Positions 26,673 through 37,397 of a stretch of 64,000 nucleotides of DNA are shown in pieces. Origin of the DNA: an uncultured Burkholderiaceae bacterium (GTDB lineage: Bacteria; Pseudomonadota; Gammaproteobacteria; Burkholderiales; Burkholderiaceae_B); the NCBI GenBank assembly GCA_934525625.1, contig CAKSZL010000005.1:62001-126000 (forward strand), written 5' to 3'. The position numbers were made by a program, and so were the translations under genes. Within the stretch, counting starts at the first letter, position 1, and each line of letters starts with the position of its first letter. Under the pieces are notes generated by a model, which saw only the letters and a list, made by a program, of their open reading frames with translations, ran no database searches and was not told the origin of the DNA.

Positions 26673-27305
26673 TCACTTCAGCCCCTTACCCACCAGAAAG
26701 GTCTCGGACGACTGATCGCGCGAGGCCTTGGGTTTGCGCTCCACCACTCGTTCGAACACGCCCTTGAACGCCTTGACGATCTGCGAAAAGCCGCTGCCAT
26801 GAAAGGCTTTGACGATCAGGGCGCCCTCGGGCTTGAGGTGCTGCTGCGCAAATTCAAGCGCCAGTTCGCACACGTGCTGGATGCGTGCGGCGTCCGCAGC
26901 CTCCACCCCTGACAGATTGGGGGCCATGTCGGAAACCACAAGGTCCAGCTTCTGGTCGCCAACGATTTGTTGCAATTGCGCCAGCACTTCGTCCTCGCGG
27001 AAGTCGCCCTGGATGAAAGTGACGTCGGGCAGAGGCTCCATGGGCAGGAGGTCGAGCGCGATGATGCGCCCCTGCACCCGGCCGTCGGGGCCTTTCATGC
27101 GTTCGCGCAGGATTTGCGACCAACTGCCGGGCGTGGAGCCCAGATCGACCACGAATTGCCCGGGTTTCAGCAGCTTTTCAGTGTCCAGGATCTCGGTGAG
27201 CTTGAACGCCGCGCGGGCCCGATAGCCCTTTTGTTGCGCCATTTTCACATAAGGGTCCTGAATATGCTGATGAATCCAGTTTTTCGAAAATTTTTTCTTG
27301 GCCAT
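26673..27305 (-). CDS. rlmE: 23S rRNA 2'-O-methyltransferase (U2552)
   Basis: The 210-residue enzyme (FtsJ/RrmJ) methylates U2552 in the 23S rRNA A-loop. It shows the AdoMet motif [13 protein letters not shown], the catalytic K-D-K-E set in [16 protein letters not shown] and ALIVKAFHG, and the C-terminal [18 protein letters not shown] typical of RlmE. It is divergent from yhbY with only 17 bases between the starts, so promoters must lie inside or overlap the coding regions. ftsH follows on the same strand. Confidence 0.96.
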   Translation of the reverse strand: MAKKKFSKNWIHQHIQDPYVKMAQQKGYRARAAFKLTEILDTEKLLKPGQFVVDLGSTPGSWSQILRERMKGPDGRVQGRIIALDLLPMEPLPDVTFIQGDFREDEVLAQLQQIVGDQKLDLVVSDMAPNLSGVEAADAARIQHVCELALEFAQQHLKPEGALIVKAFHGSGFSQIVKAFKGVFERVVERKPKASRDQSSETFLVGKGLK

Positions 27306-27322
27306 TACCGTACAATTCCGCT

Positions 27323-27838
27323 ATGCCTGCCATCGAACTTACTACTCAAGAGCGTAGCGCCCAGCGCGCCGCCGCCCACGCCCTTCATCCGGTCGTCATT
27401 ATCGGCGCCCGGGGCCTGACGCCCGCCGTCCTGAAGGAAATCAACGTCCACCTGGACGCCCACCAACTGATCAAGATCAAGGTAGCCGGGTTTGAGCGCG
27501 AAGACCGCCAGGCCATGCTGGACGACATCTGCGAACAGTTGTCGTGCGCGCCGGTGCACCATCTGGGAAAAACGCTGATTATCTACCGCCCCAAGGCCGA
27601 AGCCGCCAAACCGGTTGAAACCACCCGGGCGGTGCGAGCGCCCAACGCCCCGCACATTCCCAAGAAACAGGCCGCCGCCGGCGCCAAGGCCCCCGCCAAG
27701 CGGCGCAAGCCCGCGGTGCGCGATGCGGCGCCTCGCAAGGCCGCCGCGCCCAGCAGCGCCGGCCATCGCATTCCGCGAAAAGCAGGCAGCGCACTGACCT
27801 TGCGTGCCCGCAACCGGGCGCGCCAGGGTAATAGGTAA
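27323..27838 (+). CDS. yhbY: CRM-domain RNA-binding protein YhbY
   Basis: The first 95 residues form a CRM/YhbY domain (LHPVVIIGARGLTPAVLKEINVHLDAHQLIKIKV, then DDICEQL), which binds pre-ribosomal RNA in 50S assembly. A further 75 residues are basic and rich in Ala, Pro, Lys and Arg, a disordered tail absent from the 97-residue E. coli protein and likely to bind RNA nonspecifically. It is divergent from rlmE, another 23S rRNA gene. Confidence 0.92.
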   Translation: MPAIELTTQERSAQRAAAHALHPVVIIGARGLTPAVLKEINVHLDAHQLIKIKVAGFEREDRQAMLDDICEQLSCAPVHHLGKTLIIYRPKAEAAKPVETTRAVRAPNAPHIPKKQAAAGAKAPAKRRKPAVRDAAPRKAAAPSSAGHRIPRKAGSALTLRARNRARQGNR

Positions 27839-27959
27839 AGTCGGGGAAAACGCCTGAGCCGGGAATCGGCTCCGCTGTTATTTTACATGGCCTTTCGAGG
27901 CCATTTTTTACTACTAAAAGCCGCGCAAACCGACCCTGGGCGGGGCGGCTTGCGAGACC

Positions 27960-28436
27960 TCAGACGTAACGGATGTCCAGGATTTCGTATTCGCGCACGC
28001 CGCCGGGCGCCCGGACTTCGACCACGTCGCCCGCCCTGCGGCCGATCAGGGCGCGCGCCACGGGGCTGGAGATCGAAATGCGGTTCGAGCGGATGTCGGC
28101 TTCGACGTCGCCCACGATCTGGTAGCTGACGCGCTGGCCGGAATCCAGGTCTTCGATGTCGACGGTGGCGCCGAAGACGATGTTGCCGTCGGTGTCCAGC
28201 TCGGTGGGGTTGATGATCTGCGCGTTGGACAAGGTGCCTTCGAGTTCTTGAATGCGGCCCTCGACGAAGCCCTGGCGCTCGCGCGCGGCGTCGTATTCGG
28301 CGTTTTCGGACAAGTCGCCTTGGGCACGCGCTTCGGCGATGGCCTCGATGATGGCGGGCCGCTCGATGGTCTTGAGTCGGTGCAGTTCTTGTTGCAGGCG
28401 CTCAGCGCCGCTTACTGTCAACGGTATCGCGGACAT
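27960..28436 (-). CDS. greA: transcription elongation factor GreA
   Basis: The 158-residue factor rescues backtracked RNA polymerase by stimulating transcript cleavage. The N-terminal coiled coil carries the acidic tip ([17 protein letters not shown]) and the C-terminal globular domain ends in [18 protein letters not shown], all standard. A terminator hairpin lies 17-46 bases upstream of the start, so the gene has its own promoter or depends on read-through. Confidence 0.97.
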   Translation of the reverse strand: MSAIPLTVSGAERLQQELHRLKTIERPAIIEAIAEARAQGDLSENAEYDAARERQGFVEGRIQELEGTLSNAQIINPTELDTDGNIVFGATVDIEDLDSGQRVSYQIVGDVEADIRSNRISISSPVARALIGRRAGDVVEVRAPGGVREYEILDIRYV

Positions 28437-28452
28437 GATGGTTCCTACTGAA

Positions 28453-28482
28453 AGTAAAAAGACGCTCCGGTGACGGAGCGCC
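28453..28482 (-). terminator. Rho-independent terminator upstream of greA
   Basis: On the minus strand CGCTCCG pairs with CGGAGCG around a short loop, followed by TCTTTTTAC. It ends the transcript coming from lysC only 17 bases before the greA ATG, so it may also act as an attenuator of greA. Confidence 0.75.
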
Positions 28483-28641
28483 CCAAGATGACAAACCGCC
28501 CGGTTGGCAAGCGCCAGCCGGGCGAAGCAATTAAGTATGTAGTGGATGCCTTGCCAGGCGATGCCCTGCGGCTATGCCTTACGAACCGGCCAGGCCTTAT
28601 GGAACCCCTTCTGGAATCTCAAGGCAAGGCCCAAAGCAAAT

Positions 28642-28664
28642 CCCCGGCTTGCCAGAAACCGGGG
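28642..28664 (-). terminator. possible terminator of lysC
   Basis: CCCCGG at 28642-28647 pairs with CCGGGG at 28659-28664 with an 11-base loop, 62-84 bases past the lysC stop. The following minus-strand tract is only moderately T-rich, so termination is uncertain. Confidence 0.4.
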
Positions 28665-28725
28665 AGACACCCTATTGTCGGCAATGTTCGGCGAATTTGC
28701 AAGCCCATGGGCTTGCCGCCGGCAA

Positions 28726-30006
28726 TCAGGCCTGCTGCTGGGCCGGGAAGGCCGGCGTATCGCTGTCGAGGCCGAAGGCCTTGTGCAATGCACGCACCGC
28801 CAACTCCATGTACTTGTCGTTCAGGATGACGGAAGTTTTGATCTCGCTGGTGCTGATCATCTGGATGTTGATGCCCTCTTCGCTGAGCGTGCGGAACATC
28901 AGACTGGCCACGCCCACGTGGCTGCGCATGCCGATACCCACGATGGAGACCTTGCAGACCTTGTCGTCGGCCACGACTTCCTGGGCGCCGACGGCGGGCG
29001 CGATCTGGTTTTGCAGCAGATCGAAGGTGCGCTTGTAGTCGTTGCGGTTGACCGTGAACGAGAAGTCTGTGGTGCCGCGCACCGACTGGTTCTGCACGAT
29101 CATGTCCACGTCGATGTTGGCGGCCGCCACGGGCCCCAGGATGGAATAGGCCACGCCGGGGGTGTCCGGCACGCCCAGCAGGGTCATCTTGGCTTCATCA
29201 CGGCTGAAGGCGATGCCGGATACGACGGCGGATTCCATGTTTTGATCTTCCTCGAAAGTGATAAGCGTGCCCGAGGCCATTTCCTGCTCGAGCGAACCCA
29301 AGGGGTCGGTCAGCGACGACAGCACCCGCACCGGCATGCGGTATTTGCCCGCGAACTCGACGGAGCGAATCTGCAGCACCTTGGAGCCCAGCGACGCCAT
29401 TTCCAGCATTTCCTCGAAGGACAATACTTTCAGGCGGCGGGCTTCGGGCACCACGCGGGGGTCGGTCGTGTAGACGCCGTCCACGTCGGTGTAGATGAGG
29501 CATTCCTGCGCCTTGAGCGCGGCGGCCATGGCCACTGCGGAGGTATCGGAACCGCCGCGGCCCAGCGTCGTGATGTGGCCTTCGTCGTCCACGCCTTGAA
29601 AGCCGGTGACGACGACCACGCGCCCGGCGTCAAGGTCGGCCTGGACGCGTTTGCCATCGATGTTGGTGATGCGCGCCTTGGTGTAGGCCGAATCGGTATG
29701 CACCGCCACCTGCCAACCGGCGTAGCTGCGCGCTTCGATGCCCTGCTTTTGCAGCGCCAGCGCCAGCAGCGCGCTGCTGGCCTGTTCGCCCGTGGCGGCC
29801 AGCATGTCCAGTTCTCGCCCGTCGGGCTGGTCGGAGATTTCCTTGGCCAGGCCCAGCAGGCGGTTGGTTTCGCCGGCCATCGCGGAAGGTACGACGACGA
29901 CTTGGTGACCCGCGGCATGCCACTTGGCCACCCGCTTTGCGACATTCTGGATGCGCTCGACCGAGCCCATCGACGTGCCGCCATACTTATGCACAAATAG
30001 GGACAT
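28726..30006 (-). CDS. lysC: aspartate kinase
   Basis: The 426-residue enzyme phosphorylates aspartate, the first step to lysine, threonine and methionine. N-terminal [15 protein letters not shown], the [14 protein letters not shown] segment and [14 protein letters not shown] mark the kinase domain; two ACT domains (from about residue 265) would bind the feedback inhibitor. In this family an internal start can give a small beta subunit. tilS ends 80 bases upstream on the same strand. Confidence 0.95.
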   Translation of the reverse strand: MSLFVHKYGGTSMGSVERIQNVAKRVAKWHAAGHQVVVVPSAMAGETNRLLGLAKEISDQPDGRELDMLAATGEQASSALLALALQKQGIEARSYAGWQVAVHTDSAYTKARITNIDGKRVQADLDAGRVVVVTGFQGVDDEGHITTLGRGGSDTSAVAMAAALKAQECLIYTDVDGVYTTDPRVVPEARRLKVLSFEEMLEMASLGSKVLQIRSVEFAGKYRMPVRVLSSLTDPLGSLEQEMASGTLITFEEDQNMESAVVSGIAFSRDEAKMTLLGVPDTPGVAYSILGPVAAANIDVDMIVQNQSVRGTTDFSFTVNRNDYKRTFDLLQNQIAPAVGAQEVVADDKVCKVSIVGIGMRSHVGVASLMFRTLSEEGINIQMISTSEIKTSVILNDKYMELAVRALHKAFGLDSDTPAFPAQQQA

Positions 30007-30086
30007 GATGCGTCCTGCGTTTCGATTAAAGAAGGATGCGGTTTCGACTAGATTTTCGACTAGAGAAGGATATGCAGCAAAACTTC

Positions 30087-31109
30087 TTATTGTAGCGCGT
30101 TTGCGGGCAGCAACAGCATGCGGCCGCGCACGCAGCGTATGAGCCAGCCGTCGTGCCTAAGCTGCAAACCGCGGTCGTGCCCCAGGGCATGCAGGCCGCG
30201 CATCTGGCGCATCAGTTCTTGCAGGCGCGCATCGGCTGGCATGCGCAGGCCCGCGCGCCCCAGCCAGTAGCGCAGCACCTGGGTCTGCCGCACGGGCGAA
30301 AGCTTACGCCAGGCGGCCAGCGAAAACGACAAGGCGTCTTCGCCGGGCTCCAGCGCGGCGAAATCCTGGGCGGACACCTCGGCCAGCAGTTCGGCCAGCT
30401 CGGCGCTTTGGCGGGCGTGGCGCGCCAGTATCGCCTGCCAGCCGGGCCAGCGCTCGTCCAGTTGCGGCGCCAGCCGGGCGCGCACGGCGCCCCGGGTGTA
30501 GCCTTCATGCACGTTGGTGGGGTCTTGCACGGCCTGCCAGCCGTGCGCTTGGGCATAGCGGCCGGCGCAGGCCAGGATGCGCGCCCTGGGCATGTCCAGC
30601 CAGGGCCGCAAGAACGTGACGCCTTCGCGCTGCACGCCGGGGCGCATGGCGGCCAGGCCCTCAGGCCCCGCCCCTCTTAACAGCCGCATCAGCACCGTCT
30701 CGGCCTGATCGTCGCGGTGGTGAGCCAGCAGCACGGCGTCCAGCGCCAGGCTGCGGCTCATGTCTATAAGCGCCGCATAGCGCGCGGTACGGGCGGCCGA
30801 CTCCATGCCGTCGCCATGGGAAAAATCCACCACGACCTGGCGCTCGCACCACTCGGTTTCCAGGCTGTAAGCCAGATCGCGGGCATGGTCGCGCCACTGC
30901 CCGGCGGCCTCTTGCAGGCCGTGGTGCACGTGCAAACAATGCAGGGAAATACCGTAGCGCCGGGCGTAGTCGGCGGCATGGACGGCCAGCATGGCCGAAT
31001 CGGGGCCGCCGCTAAGCCCCACGCCCAGGCGTTGCGCCCCCGGCGTCATCGCCTGAATGGCGCGCGCCAGCGCGGCGGCCAATTGCGGGTCGGTGACGGA
31101 CCCGGCCAT
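30087..31109 (-). CDS. tilS: tRNA(Ile)-lysidine synthase
   Basis: The 340-residue enzyme modifies C34 of the CAU-anticodon isoleucine tRNA to lysidine, essential for reading AUA. The PP-loop LGVGLSGGPDSAML sits near residue 29, with LHVHHGLQ and the HHRDDQAETVLMRLLRG motif after it. I chose the ATG at 31109 (MAGSVTD) with its AGGAG Shine-Dalgarno; the open frame extends 97 residues further but that part overlaps accA and is not protein-like. It follows accA by 29 bases. Confidence 0.94.
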   Translation of the reverse strand: MAGSVTDPQLAAALARAIQAMTPGAQRLGVGLSGGPDSAMLAVHAADYARRYGISLHCLHVHHGLQEAAGQWRDHARDLAYSLETEWCERQVVVDFSHGDGMESAARTARYAALIDMSRSLALDAVLLAHHRDDQAETVLMRLLRGAGPEGLAAMRPGVQREGVTFLRPWLDMPRARILACAGRYAQAHGWQAVQDPTNVHEGYTRGAVRARLAPQLDERWPGWQAILARHARQSAELAELLAEVSAQDFAALEPGEDALSFSLAAWRKLSPVRQTQVLRYWLGRAGLRMPADARLQELMRQMRGLHALGHDRGLQLRHDGWLIRCVRGRMLLLPANALQ

Positions 31110-31138
31110 GGGCGGCTCCTTTTTTGTGTTGGCAGGCC

Positions 31139-32101
31139 CTAGGCGGCGTCCTGGAAGCGCCCGTAGGACATCAGCCTTTCCAGGCGGCGCTCTATCAGTT
31201 GCTGGGGAGCCAGGCCCGCCACGTCGCGCAGCGCATCGGTAAGCGCGCGTTCGAGCTGGCGCGCCATCATGCCGGGGTCGCGGTGCGCGCCGCCTATGGG
31301 CTCGTTGACCACGCGGTCGATCAGGCCCAGCTCTTTGAGCCGGGGCGCGGTAATGGCCAGGGCCTCGGCGGCGACGGGCGCCTTGTCGGCGCTGCGCCAC
31401 AGAATCGAGGCGCAGCCTTCCGGGGAGATGACGGCGTAGGTGGCGTATTGCAGCATCATGACCGCGTCGCCCACGGCGATGGCCAGCGCGCCGCCCGAAC
31501 CGCCTTCGCCGATGATGGTGGAGATGATGGGCACTTTCAGCTCGGCCATGGCGTACAGGTTGTGGCCGATGGCTTCGGATTGCCCGCGCTCTTCGGCGCC
31601 GATGCCCGGATAGGCGCCCGGCGTGTCGACGAAGGTGAAGATGGGCAACTGGAATTTTTCGGCCAGGCGCATCAGGCGCAGAGCCTTGCGGTAGCCTTCG
31701 GGGCGCGGCATGCCGAAGTTGCGCATGGCGCGCTCTTTGGTGTCGCGGCCTTTTTGATGGCCGATGACCATGCAGGGCTGCCCGTTGAAGCGCGCCATGC
31801 CGCCCACGATGGACTGGTCGTCCGCGTACATGCGGTCGCCGTGCATTTCGTGGAAGTCGGTGAAGATTTCGCGCACGTAATCCAGCGTGTAGGGGCGCTG
31901 CGGATGGCGCGCCACCAGCGCGGTCTGCCAGGGCGTCAGCTTGGCGTAGATGTTCTTGGCCAGCGTCTGGCTTTTCAGTTGCAGCCGGCTCACTTCGTCA
32001 GAGATATCGACCGCCGAATCCGCCTGAACGAAGCGCAACTGTTCGATTTTCGCCTCAAGCTCGGCCAACGGCTGTTCAAATTCTAGGAAGGTATTACGCA
32101 T
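31139..32101 (-). CDS. accA: acetyl-CoA carboxylase carboxyltransferase subunit alpha
   Basis: The 320-residue protein pairs with AccD to transfer carboxyl from biotin to acetyl-CoA, giving malonyl-CoA for fatty acids. Key parts are [73 protein letters not shown] and [11 protein letters not shown]. The ATG at 32101 ([19 protein letters not shown]) gives the normal length; the longer frame overlaps the upstream glycosylase. Confidence 0.97.
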   Translation of the reverse strand: MRNTFLEFEQPLAELEAKIEQLRFVQADSAVDISDEVSRLQLKSQTLAKNIYAKLTPWQTALVARHPQRPYTLDYVREIFTDFHEMHGDRMYADDQSIVGGMARFNGQPCMVIGHQKGRDTKERAMRNFGMPRPEGYRKALRLMRLAEKFQLPIFTFVDTPGAYPGIGAEERGQSEAIGHNLYAMAELKVPIISTIIGEGGSGGALAIAVGDAVMMLQYATYAVISPEGCASILWRSADKAPVAAEALAITAPRLKELGLIDRVVNEPIGGAHRDPGMMARQLERALTDALRDVAGLAPQQLIERRLERLMSYGRFQDAA

Positions 32102-32177
32102 AGGAAAGTGCCTGATCCGGAACTGGCTGATTTTAATGTAGAAAACACGGCAGGGCCGTTTGTCCGCGCGCGGCTTG

Positions 32178-32822
32178 CTATGGGCTGGGCGGCGCCGCCA
32201 AGCTGCGCCATAGATACCAGGTGGCGACCGTGCTCCAGGGCGCCCAGGCCTGGGCCACTTCTCGCACCTCGAAGCGGGAAACGGGTTCGCCGCTGAAATA
32301 GTGTAGCGAAATTGCCTTGAGCAGGCCGGCATCGTCCAGCGGCAGCACGTCCGGGCGGCCCAGGCTGAAGATGAGGAACATCTCGGCCGTCCAGCGGCCG
32401 ATGCCGCGCAATTGGCAAAGTTCGGTAATGATGGCCTCGTCGTCCATCTCTTGCCAGACGGCGGGCCGCAGCCTTTTTTCGGCGAAGGCCGCGGCCAGGC
32501 CCAGGATGTATTCGGCTTTGCGCTTGGAAACGCCCAGTTCGCGCAGCTGCTCGGGCGTCATCTCGACCACCTTGGCCGGCGCGGGCCGGCGCCCGCAAGC
32601 GCCCACGAAGCGCTGCCAGATGGCGTTGGCCGAGGCCGTGGACACCTGCTGGCTGACGATGGCGCGCGCCAGGCTGACGAAGGGCGTGGACGCCGGCAGC
32701 AGAATGTCTTGGGCATGCCGCGGAATCAGGCGGCGCAGGATGCGGTCGCGCCGCATCAGCTGGGCCGCGGCTTCGTCCCAGTAATCGGGCCTGTCGGGAG
32801 AAAGGAATTGCACTTGCGTCAT
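32178..32822 (-). CDS. DNA-3-methyladenine glycosylase II-like (HhH-GPD, AlkA type)
   Basis: The 214-residue protein removes alkylated bases such as 3-methyladenine from DNA. It has the HhH-GPD fold: [18 protein letters not shown], the helix-hairpin-helix [31 protein letters not shown] with catalytic Asp in the last segment. It is the short form without the AlkA N-terminal domain. I favour the ATG at 32822, which avoids overlap with cysS; a start at 32843 would overlap it by 16 bases. It lies between cysS and accA, a common arrangement in this group. Confidence 0.87.
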   Translation of the reverse strand: MTQVQFLSPDRPDYWDEAAAQLMRRDRILRRLIPRHAQDILLPASTPFVSLARAIVSQQVSTASANAIWQRFVGACGRRPAPAKVVEMTPEQLRELGVSKRKAEYILGLAAAFAEKRLRPAVWQEMDDEAIITELCQLRGIGRWTAEMFLIFSLGRPDVLPLDDAGLLKAISLHYFSGEPVSRFEVREVAQAWAPWSTVATWYLWRSLAAPPSP

Positions 32823-32827
32823 GTGCG

Positions 32828-34279
<1,452 letters not shown>

Positions 34280-34411
34280 TTCCTGACACACAGGCTCGGG
34301 GCTAAAATGGCAATCGATTAGTATAGCAAGCCTCATCCACGCGGCATGCGCGGCCTCATGCGCCGCCCTGCCCGGGCTTCCCGGCCTCATTCCTATCGAC
34401 AGGTTCCGTTC

Positions 34412-35059
34412 GTGCCCCGTTTCTCCCGTTTTTTCGCGCTGCTGTGTCTGGCCCTGGTGCTGCCGGCCGCCCAAGCCCAGTCCGTCCCCGAACAAGAGCT
34501 GTTCAACGACCCTCCCCCCGTAGACGGTGGCTGGAAGGGCCTGGCCCGCCTGCTCGAAGCGTTGGAACCCGGTGCCGACACCGCCCTGCCGCTGACCCCC
34601 GCGCAAATCACCGACCGCATTTCGGGCATGCTCAACGAAGGGCGCAACCAGGAAGCCCTGGAAGCCATCCAGAAATACGAAGCCGTGCGCGAGCGGTCGC
34701 CCGAGGCCTTCGGCACCGACGTGCAACTGCTGTTCCAGAAGGGCCGCGCGCTGTCGGCGCTAGGCCGCCACGACGAAGCCATGGCGCTGTACCAGGACAT
34801 GACGGTGCGTTTTCCCGAATTGCCCGAACCCTGGAACAATCTGGCCTCCGAATACGTCAAAAAGAACCAGCTCGACCTGGCGCGCGACGCCTTGCAGATG
34901 TCGCTGTCGATTTCTCCGTCGTACCCGGCGGCGCGCCTGAACCTGGGCCGCGTCTACCTGATGCTGGCGCGCGAATCGTTCGATCTGGCCGCCCAGCAAG
35001 GGCAGACCCAGGCGGCCGGCGCCAGGGCCCGCATAGACGCCATTTTGCAATCCCGTTGA
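34412..35059 (+). CDS. periplasmic TPR-repeat protein
   Basis: The 215-residue protein starts at a GTG (MPRFSRFF) that places a clean signal peptide at the N-terminus with cleavage after AQA near residue 24; an ATG at 34346 would add a 22-residue leader. Tetratricopeptide repeats occupy about residues 100-200 ([29 protein letters not shown], then [32 protein letters not shown]). TPRs bind other proteins, so an envelope scaffold or assembly role is likely but not defined. It precedes ppiB by 18 bases, forming an operon with ppiB and lpxH. Confidence 0.83.
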   Translation: MPRFSRFFALLCLALVLPAAQAQSVPEQELFNDPPPVDGGWKGLARLLEALEPGADTALPLTPAQITDRISGMLNEGRNQEALEAIQKYEAVRERSPEAFGTDVQLLFQKGRALSALGRHDEAMALYQDMTVRFPELPEPWNNLASEYVKKNQLDLARDALQMSLSISPSYPAARLNLGRVYLMLARESFDLAAQQGQTQAAGARARIDAILQSR

Positions 35060-35077
35060 TTTTTACGCCTACGACAC

Positions 35078-35734
35078 ATGACACGCCATGACTCGCCCCG
35101 CCGCAAGCCGTCGCCCGCCCGGCGCGCCTGCCTTGCCGCGCTGGCCGGCCTTGCCATGATGACGGCCGCCTGTTCGCAGCCGTCCTCCTCCACTTCCTCT
35201 TCTCCCTCCACAGGTGAAACCGCAATGACTACTTCTCCTCGCGTCCAGCTCCAGACCAACCACGGCACCATCGTGCTCGAACTCAATGCCGCCAAGGCCC
35301 CGAAAACGGCGGCCAACTTTCTGGAATACGTGAACGAGGGCTTTTTCAACGGCACGGTCTTCCATCGCGTCATCAACAATTTCATGATCCAGGGCGGCGG
35401 CTTCGAACCCGGCATGAAGCAAAAGCCCACCAAGCCCGCCATCGACAACGAAGCCGACAACGGCCTGAAGAACGACCGCTACACCATCGCCATGGCGCGC
35501 ACCAACGACCCGCACTCGGCCACGGCCCAGTTCTTCATCAACGTCAATGACAACGACTTCCTGAACTTCACCGCCCCCACGCCCCAGGGCTGGGGCTATG
35601 CCGTGTTCGGCAAGGTGGTCGAAGGCACCGAAGTGGTCGACCAGATCAAGGGCGTCAAGACCGGCAGCAAGGGCTTCCACCAAGACGTGCCCGTCGAAGA
35701 CGTCATCATCGAAACCGCTACCATCGTTGAATAA
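35078..35734 (+). CDS. ppiB: cyclophilin-type peptidyl-prolyl isomerase with possible lipoprotein leader
   Basis: The cyclophilin domain (from about residue 53; [40 protein letters not shown], the active-site Arg of FHRV and [19 protein letters not shown]) is the PpiB form that accelerates proline isomerisation. Before it sit 49 residues: a basic start, a hydrophobic core and MTAAC, a plausible lipobox, then a Ser-rich linker. An internal ATG at 35225 with an AGGTGA Shine-Dalgarno would give a standard cytoplasmic PpiB. One gene may thus make two products, a lipoprotein and a cytoplasmic form. lpxH overlaps its stop. Confidence 0.9.
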   Translation: MTRHDSPRRKPSPARRACLAALAGLAMMTAACSQPSSSTSSSPSTGETAMTTSPRVQLQTNHGTIVLELNAAKAPKTAANFLEYVNEGFFNGTVFHRVINNFMIQGGGFEPGMKQKPTKPAIDNEADNGLKNDRYTIAMARTNDPHSATAQFFINVNDNDFLNFTAPTPQGWGYAVFGKVVEGTEVVDQIKGVKTGSKGFHQDVPVEDVIIETATIVE

Positions 35735-36545
35735 ACTGGCGCTGGGCGGCGCCACCTGGATAGCCGCCGACATCCACCTGGGGCCGCAAGGCCCCGGCAC
35801 CGCCGCCCGCTTCCACGATTTTCTGCAGCAAGCGGCGCGCGAATGCGATGCGCTGATACTCTGCGGCGACATCTTCAATGCCTGGGTGGGCGACGACCAG
35901 ATAGGCGCGCCCGAACCCTGGCTGACCAGCGCCATGCAGGCCATGCAAGCCGTCTCGCGGCGTAAGAAACTCTACCTGATGCGCGGCAACCGCGACTTTC
36001 TGCTGGGCGAACGCTTCGCCCAAGCGGTCGGCGCCACGCTGTTGCCCGAAGGCTTGCGCCTGAGCACGCCCGCCGGCGACTTCTGGCTGACCCACGGCGA
36101 CGAGCTATGCACCGACGACCGCGCCTACCAGCGCTTTCGGCGCGTGGTGCGCATACCGCTGGTGCAAAAACTGTTCTTGAGCTGCCCGCTGGCCTGGCGC
36201 CAAGGCCTGGCCGCCTACTTCCGCCGCCGCAGCCAGCAGGCGGGGCAATACAAAAGCCCGACGATTACCGACGTCAACGAGCAGGCCTGGCAAGCGCTGC
36301 TTGAACGGCAAGGCCTGAGCGTGCTGGTGCACGGCCACACCCACAGGCCGGCGATACACCGCAACAGCCGCCAAGAGAGCGAGCGCGCCAACGATACCAA
36401 GCGCTACTACCGCATCGTGCTGCCCGACTGGGAGGCCGACCATAGCCATCCGCCGCGCTATGGGTGGTTATGCGTGGATGCCTTGGGATTCGCGCTGCAT
36501 CAGGCGTCGGGGATGGAACGGCTAGCGCGCCAGCAGCCAGACTAG
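35727..36545 (+). CDS. lpxH: UDP-2,3-diacylglucosamine diphosphatase
   Basis: The 272-residue metallophosphatase makes lipid X in lipid A synthesis. All five metal motifs are present: [31 protein letters not shown] and HGHTHRP. No ATG or GTG exists near the right place; the TTG at 35727, overlapping the ppiB stop by eight bases, gives a start ([19 protein letters not shown]) of normal length, so translation is probably coupled to ppiB. The 3' end overlaps the convergent uppP gene by 24 bases. Confidence 0.93.
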   Translation: MNKLALGGATWIAADIHLGPQGPGTAARFHDFLQQAARECDALILCGDIFNAWVGDDQIGAPEPWLTSAMQAMQAVSRRKKLYLMRGNRDFLLGERFAQAVGATLLPEGLRLSTPAGDFWLTHGDELCTDDRAYQRFRRVVRIPLVQKLFLSCPLAWRQGLAAYFRRRSQQAGQYKSPTITDVNEQAWQALLERQGLSVLVHGHTHRPAIHRNSRQESERANDTKRYYRIVLPDWEADHSHPPRYGWLCVDALGFALHQASGMERLARQQPD

Positions 36546-37373
36546 CAGCACCCCGCCCAAGGCTATCCGGTACCAGGCGAAGGGTCGGTAGGTGCGCTTG
36601 GAGACGAAGCGCAGTACGGCGCGTACGACGAGCAGGGCGCTGACGAAAGCCGCGACGAAGCCGATGACGATGGCGCCGGTCTGGTCGCTGGTCAGGGTTG
36701 CGCCGTGCTTGTACAGGTCGTACACGGTGGCGGCCAGCATGGTGGGCATGGCCAGGAAGAACGAGAACTCGGTTGCCGTCTTGCGCTGGATGCCGGCGAT
36801 CATGCCGCCGATGATGGTAGCGCCCGAACGCGAGGTGCCCGGCACCATCGCCAGGCATTGGGCCACGCCCACCGCCAGCGCCTGCTTCCAGCTGATGTCT
36901 TCGAGCCGGTGCGCGGTGGCCCGCTGGCCGCTGACGGTTTCCTGGCTGTGCTTGGCGTAGCCGGGGCGGCGCTCCACCCACAGCATGATCAGGCCACCCG
37001 CGACCAGCGTAAACACGAACACCATGGGCTGGTTGTACAGCACCATCTTGATGTACTGGATGATCAGCATGCCGACGACGACCGCCGGCAAAAAGGCGAT
37101 GAGCAGGTTGCGGCAGAACAGAAGCTCTTGGCGCTCGCCGGTGAACACGCCGCGTATCAACTGCCACAGCCGTTCGCGGAACAGCCAGATGACCGCGAGA
37201 ATGGAGCCGAACTGGATCACCACTTCGAACACCTTGTAGTCGCCGGACGAGAAGTTCAGCCATTCGCCCACGATCAGCAGGTGCGCCGTGCTGGATACCG
37301 GGATGAATTCGGTCAGTCCTTCCAGTATGCCCAGCACCAGGGCCTTGAGGTAGAAAATCGCTGTGGCTTCCAT
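36522..37373 (-). CDS. uppP: undecaprenyl-diphosphatase (BacA/UppP)
   Basis: The 283-residue integral membrane enzyme dephosphorylates undecaprenyl diphosphate to recycle the peptidoglycan lipid carrier and confers bacitracin tolerance. Motifs GLTEFIPVSSTAHLL near residue 20 and PGTSRSGATI near residue 175 carry the catalytic Glu and Arg residues. About eight hydrophobic helices follow the family pattern. It lies 24 bases after the TerC/CorC gene. Confidence 0.95.
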   Translation of the reverse strand: MEATAIFYLKALVLGILEGLTEFIPVSSTAHLLIVGEWLNFSSGDYKVFEVVIQFGSILAVIWLFRERLWQLIRGVFTGERQELLFCRNLLIAFLPAVVVGMLIIQYIKMVLYNQPMVFVFTLVAGGLIMLWVERRPGYAKHSQETVSGQRATAHRLEDISWKQALAVGVAQCLAMVPGTSRSGATIIGGMIAGIQRKTATEFSFFLAMPTMLAATVYDLYKHGATLTSDQTGAIVIGFVAAFVSALLVVRAVLRFVSKRTYRPFAWYRIALGGVLLVWLLAR

Positions 37374-37397
37374 TTTGCTCCTTGAAGCGGCCGGCCG

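Noticed and set aside
34280..34726. N-terminal extension of cysS to 632 residues
   Set aside because: The extension overlaps the divergent TPR gene and lacks family similarity; the ATG at 34279 gives the correct length.
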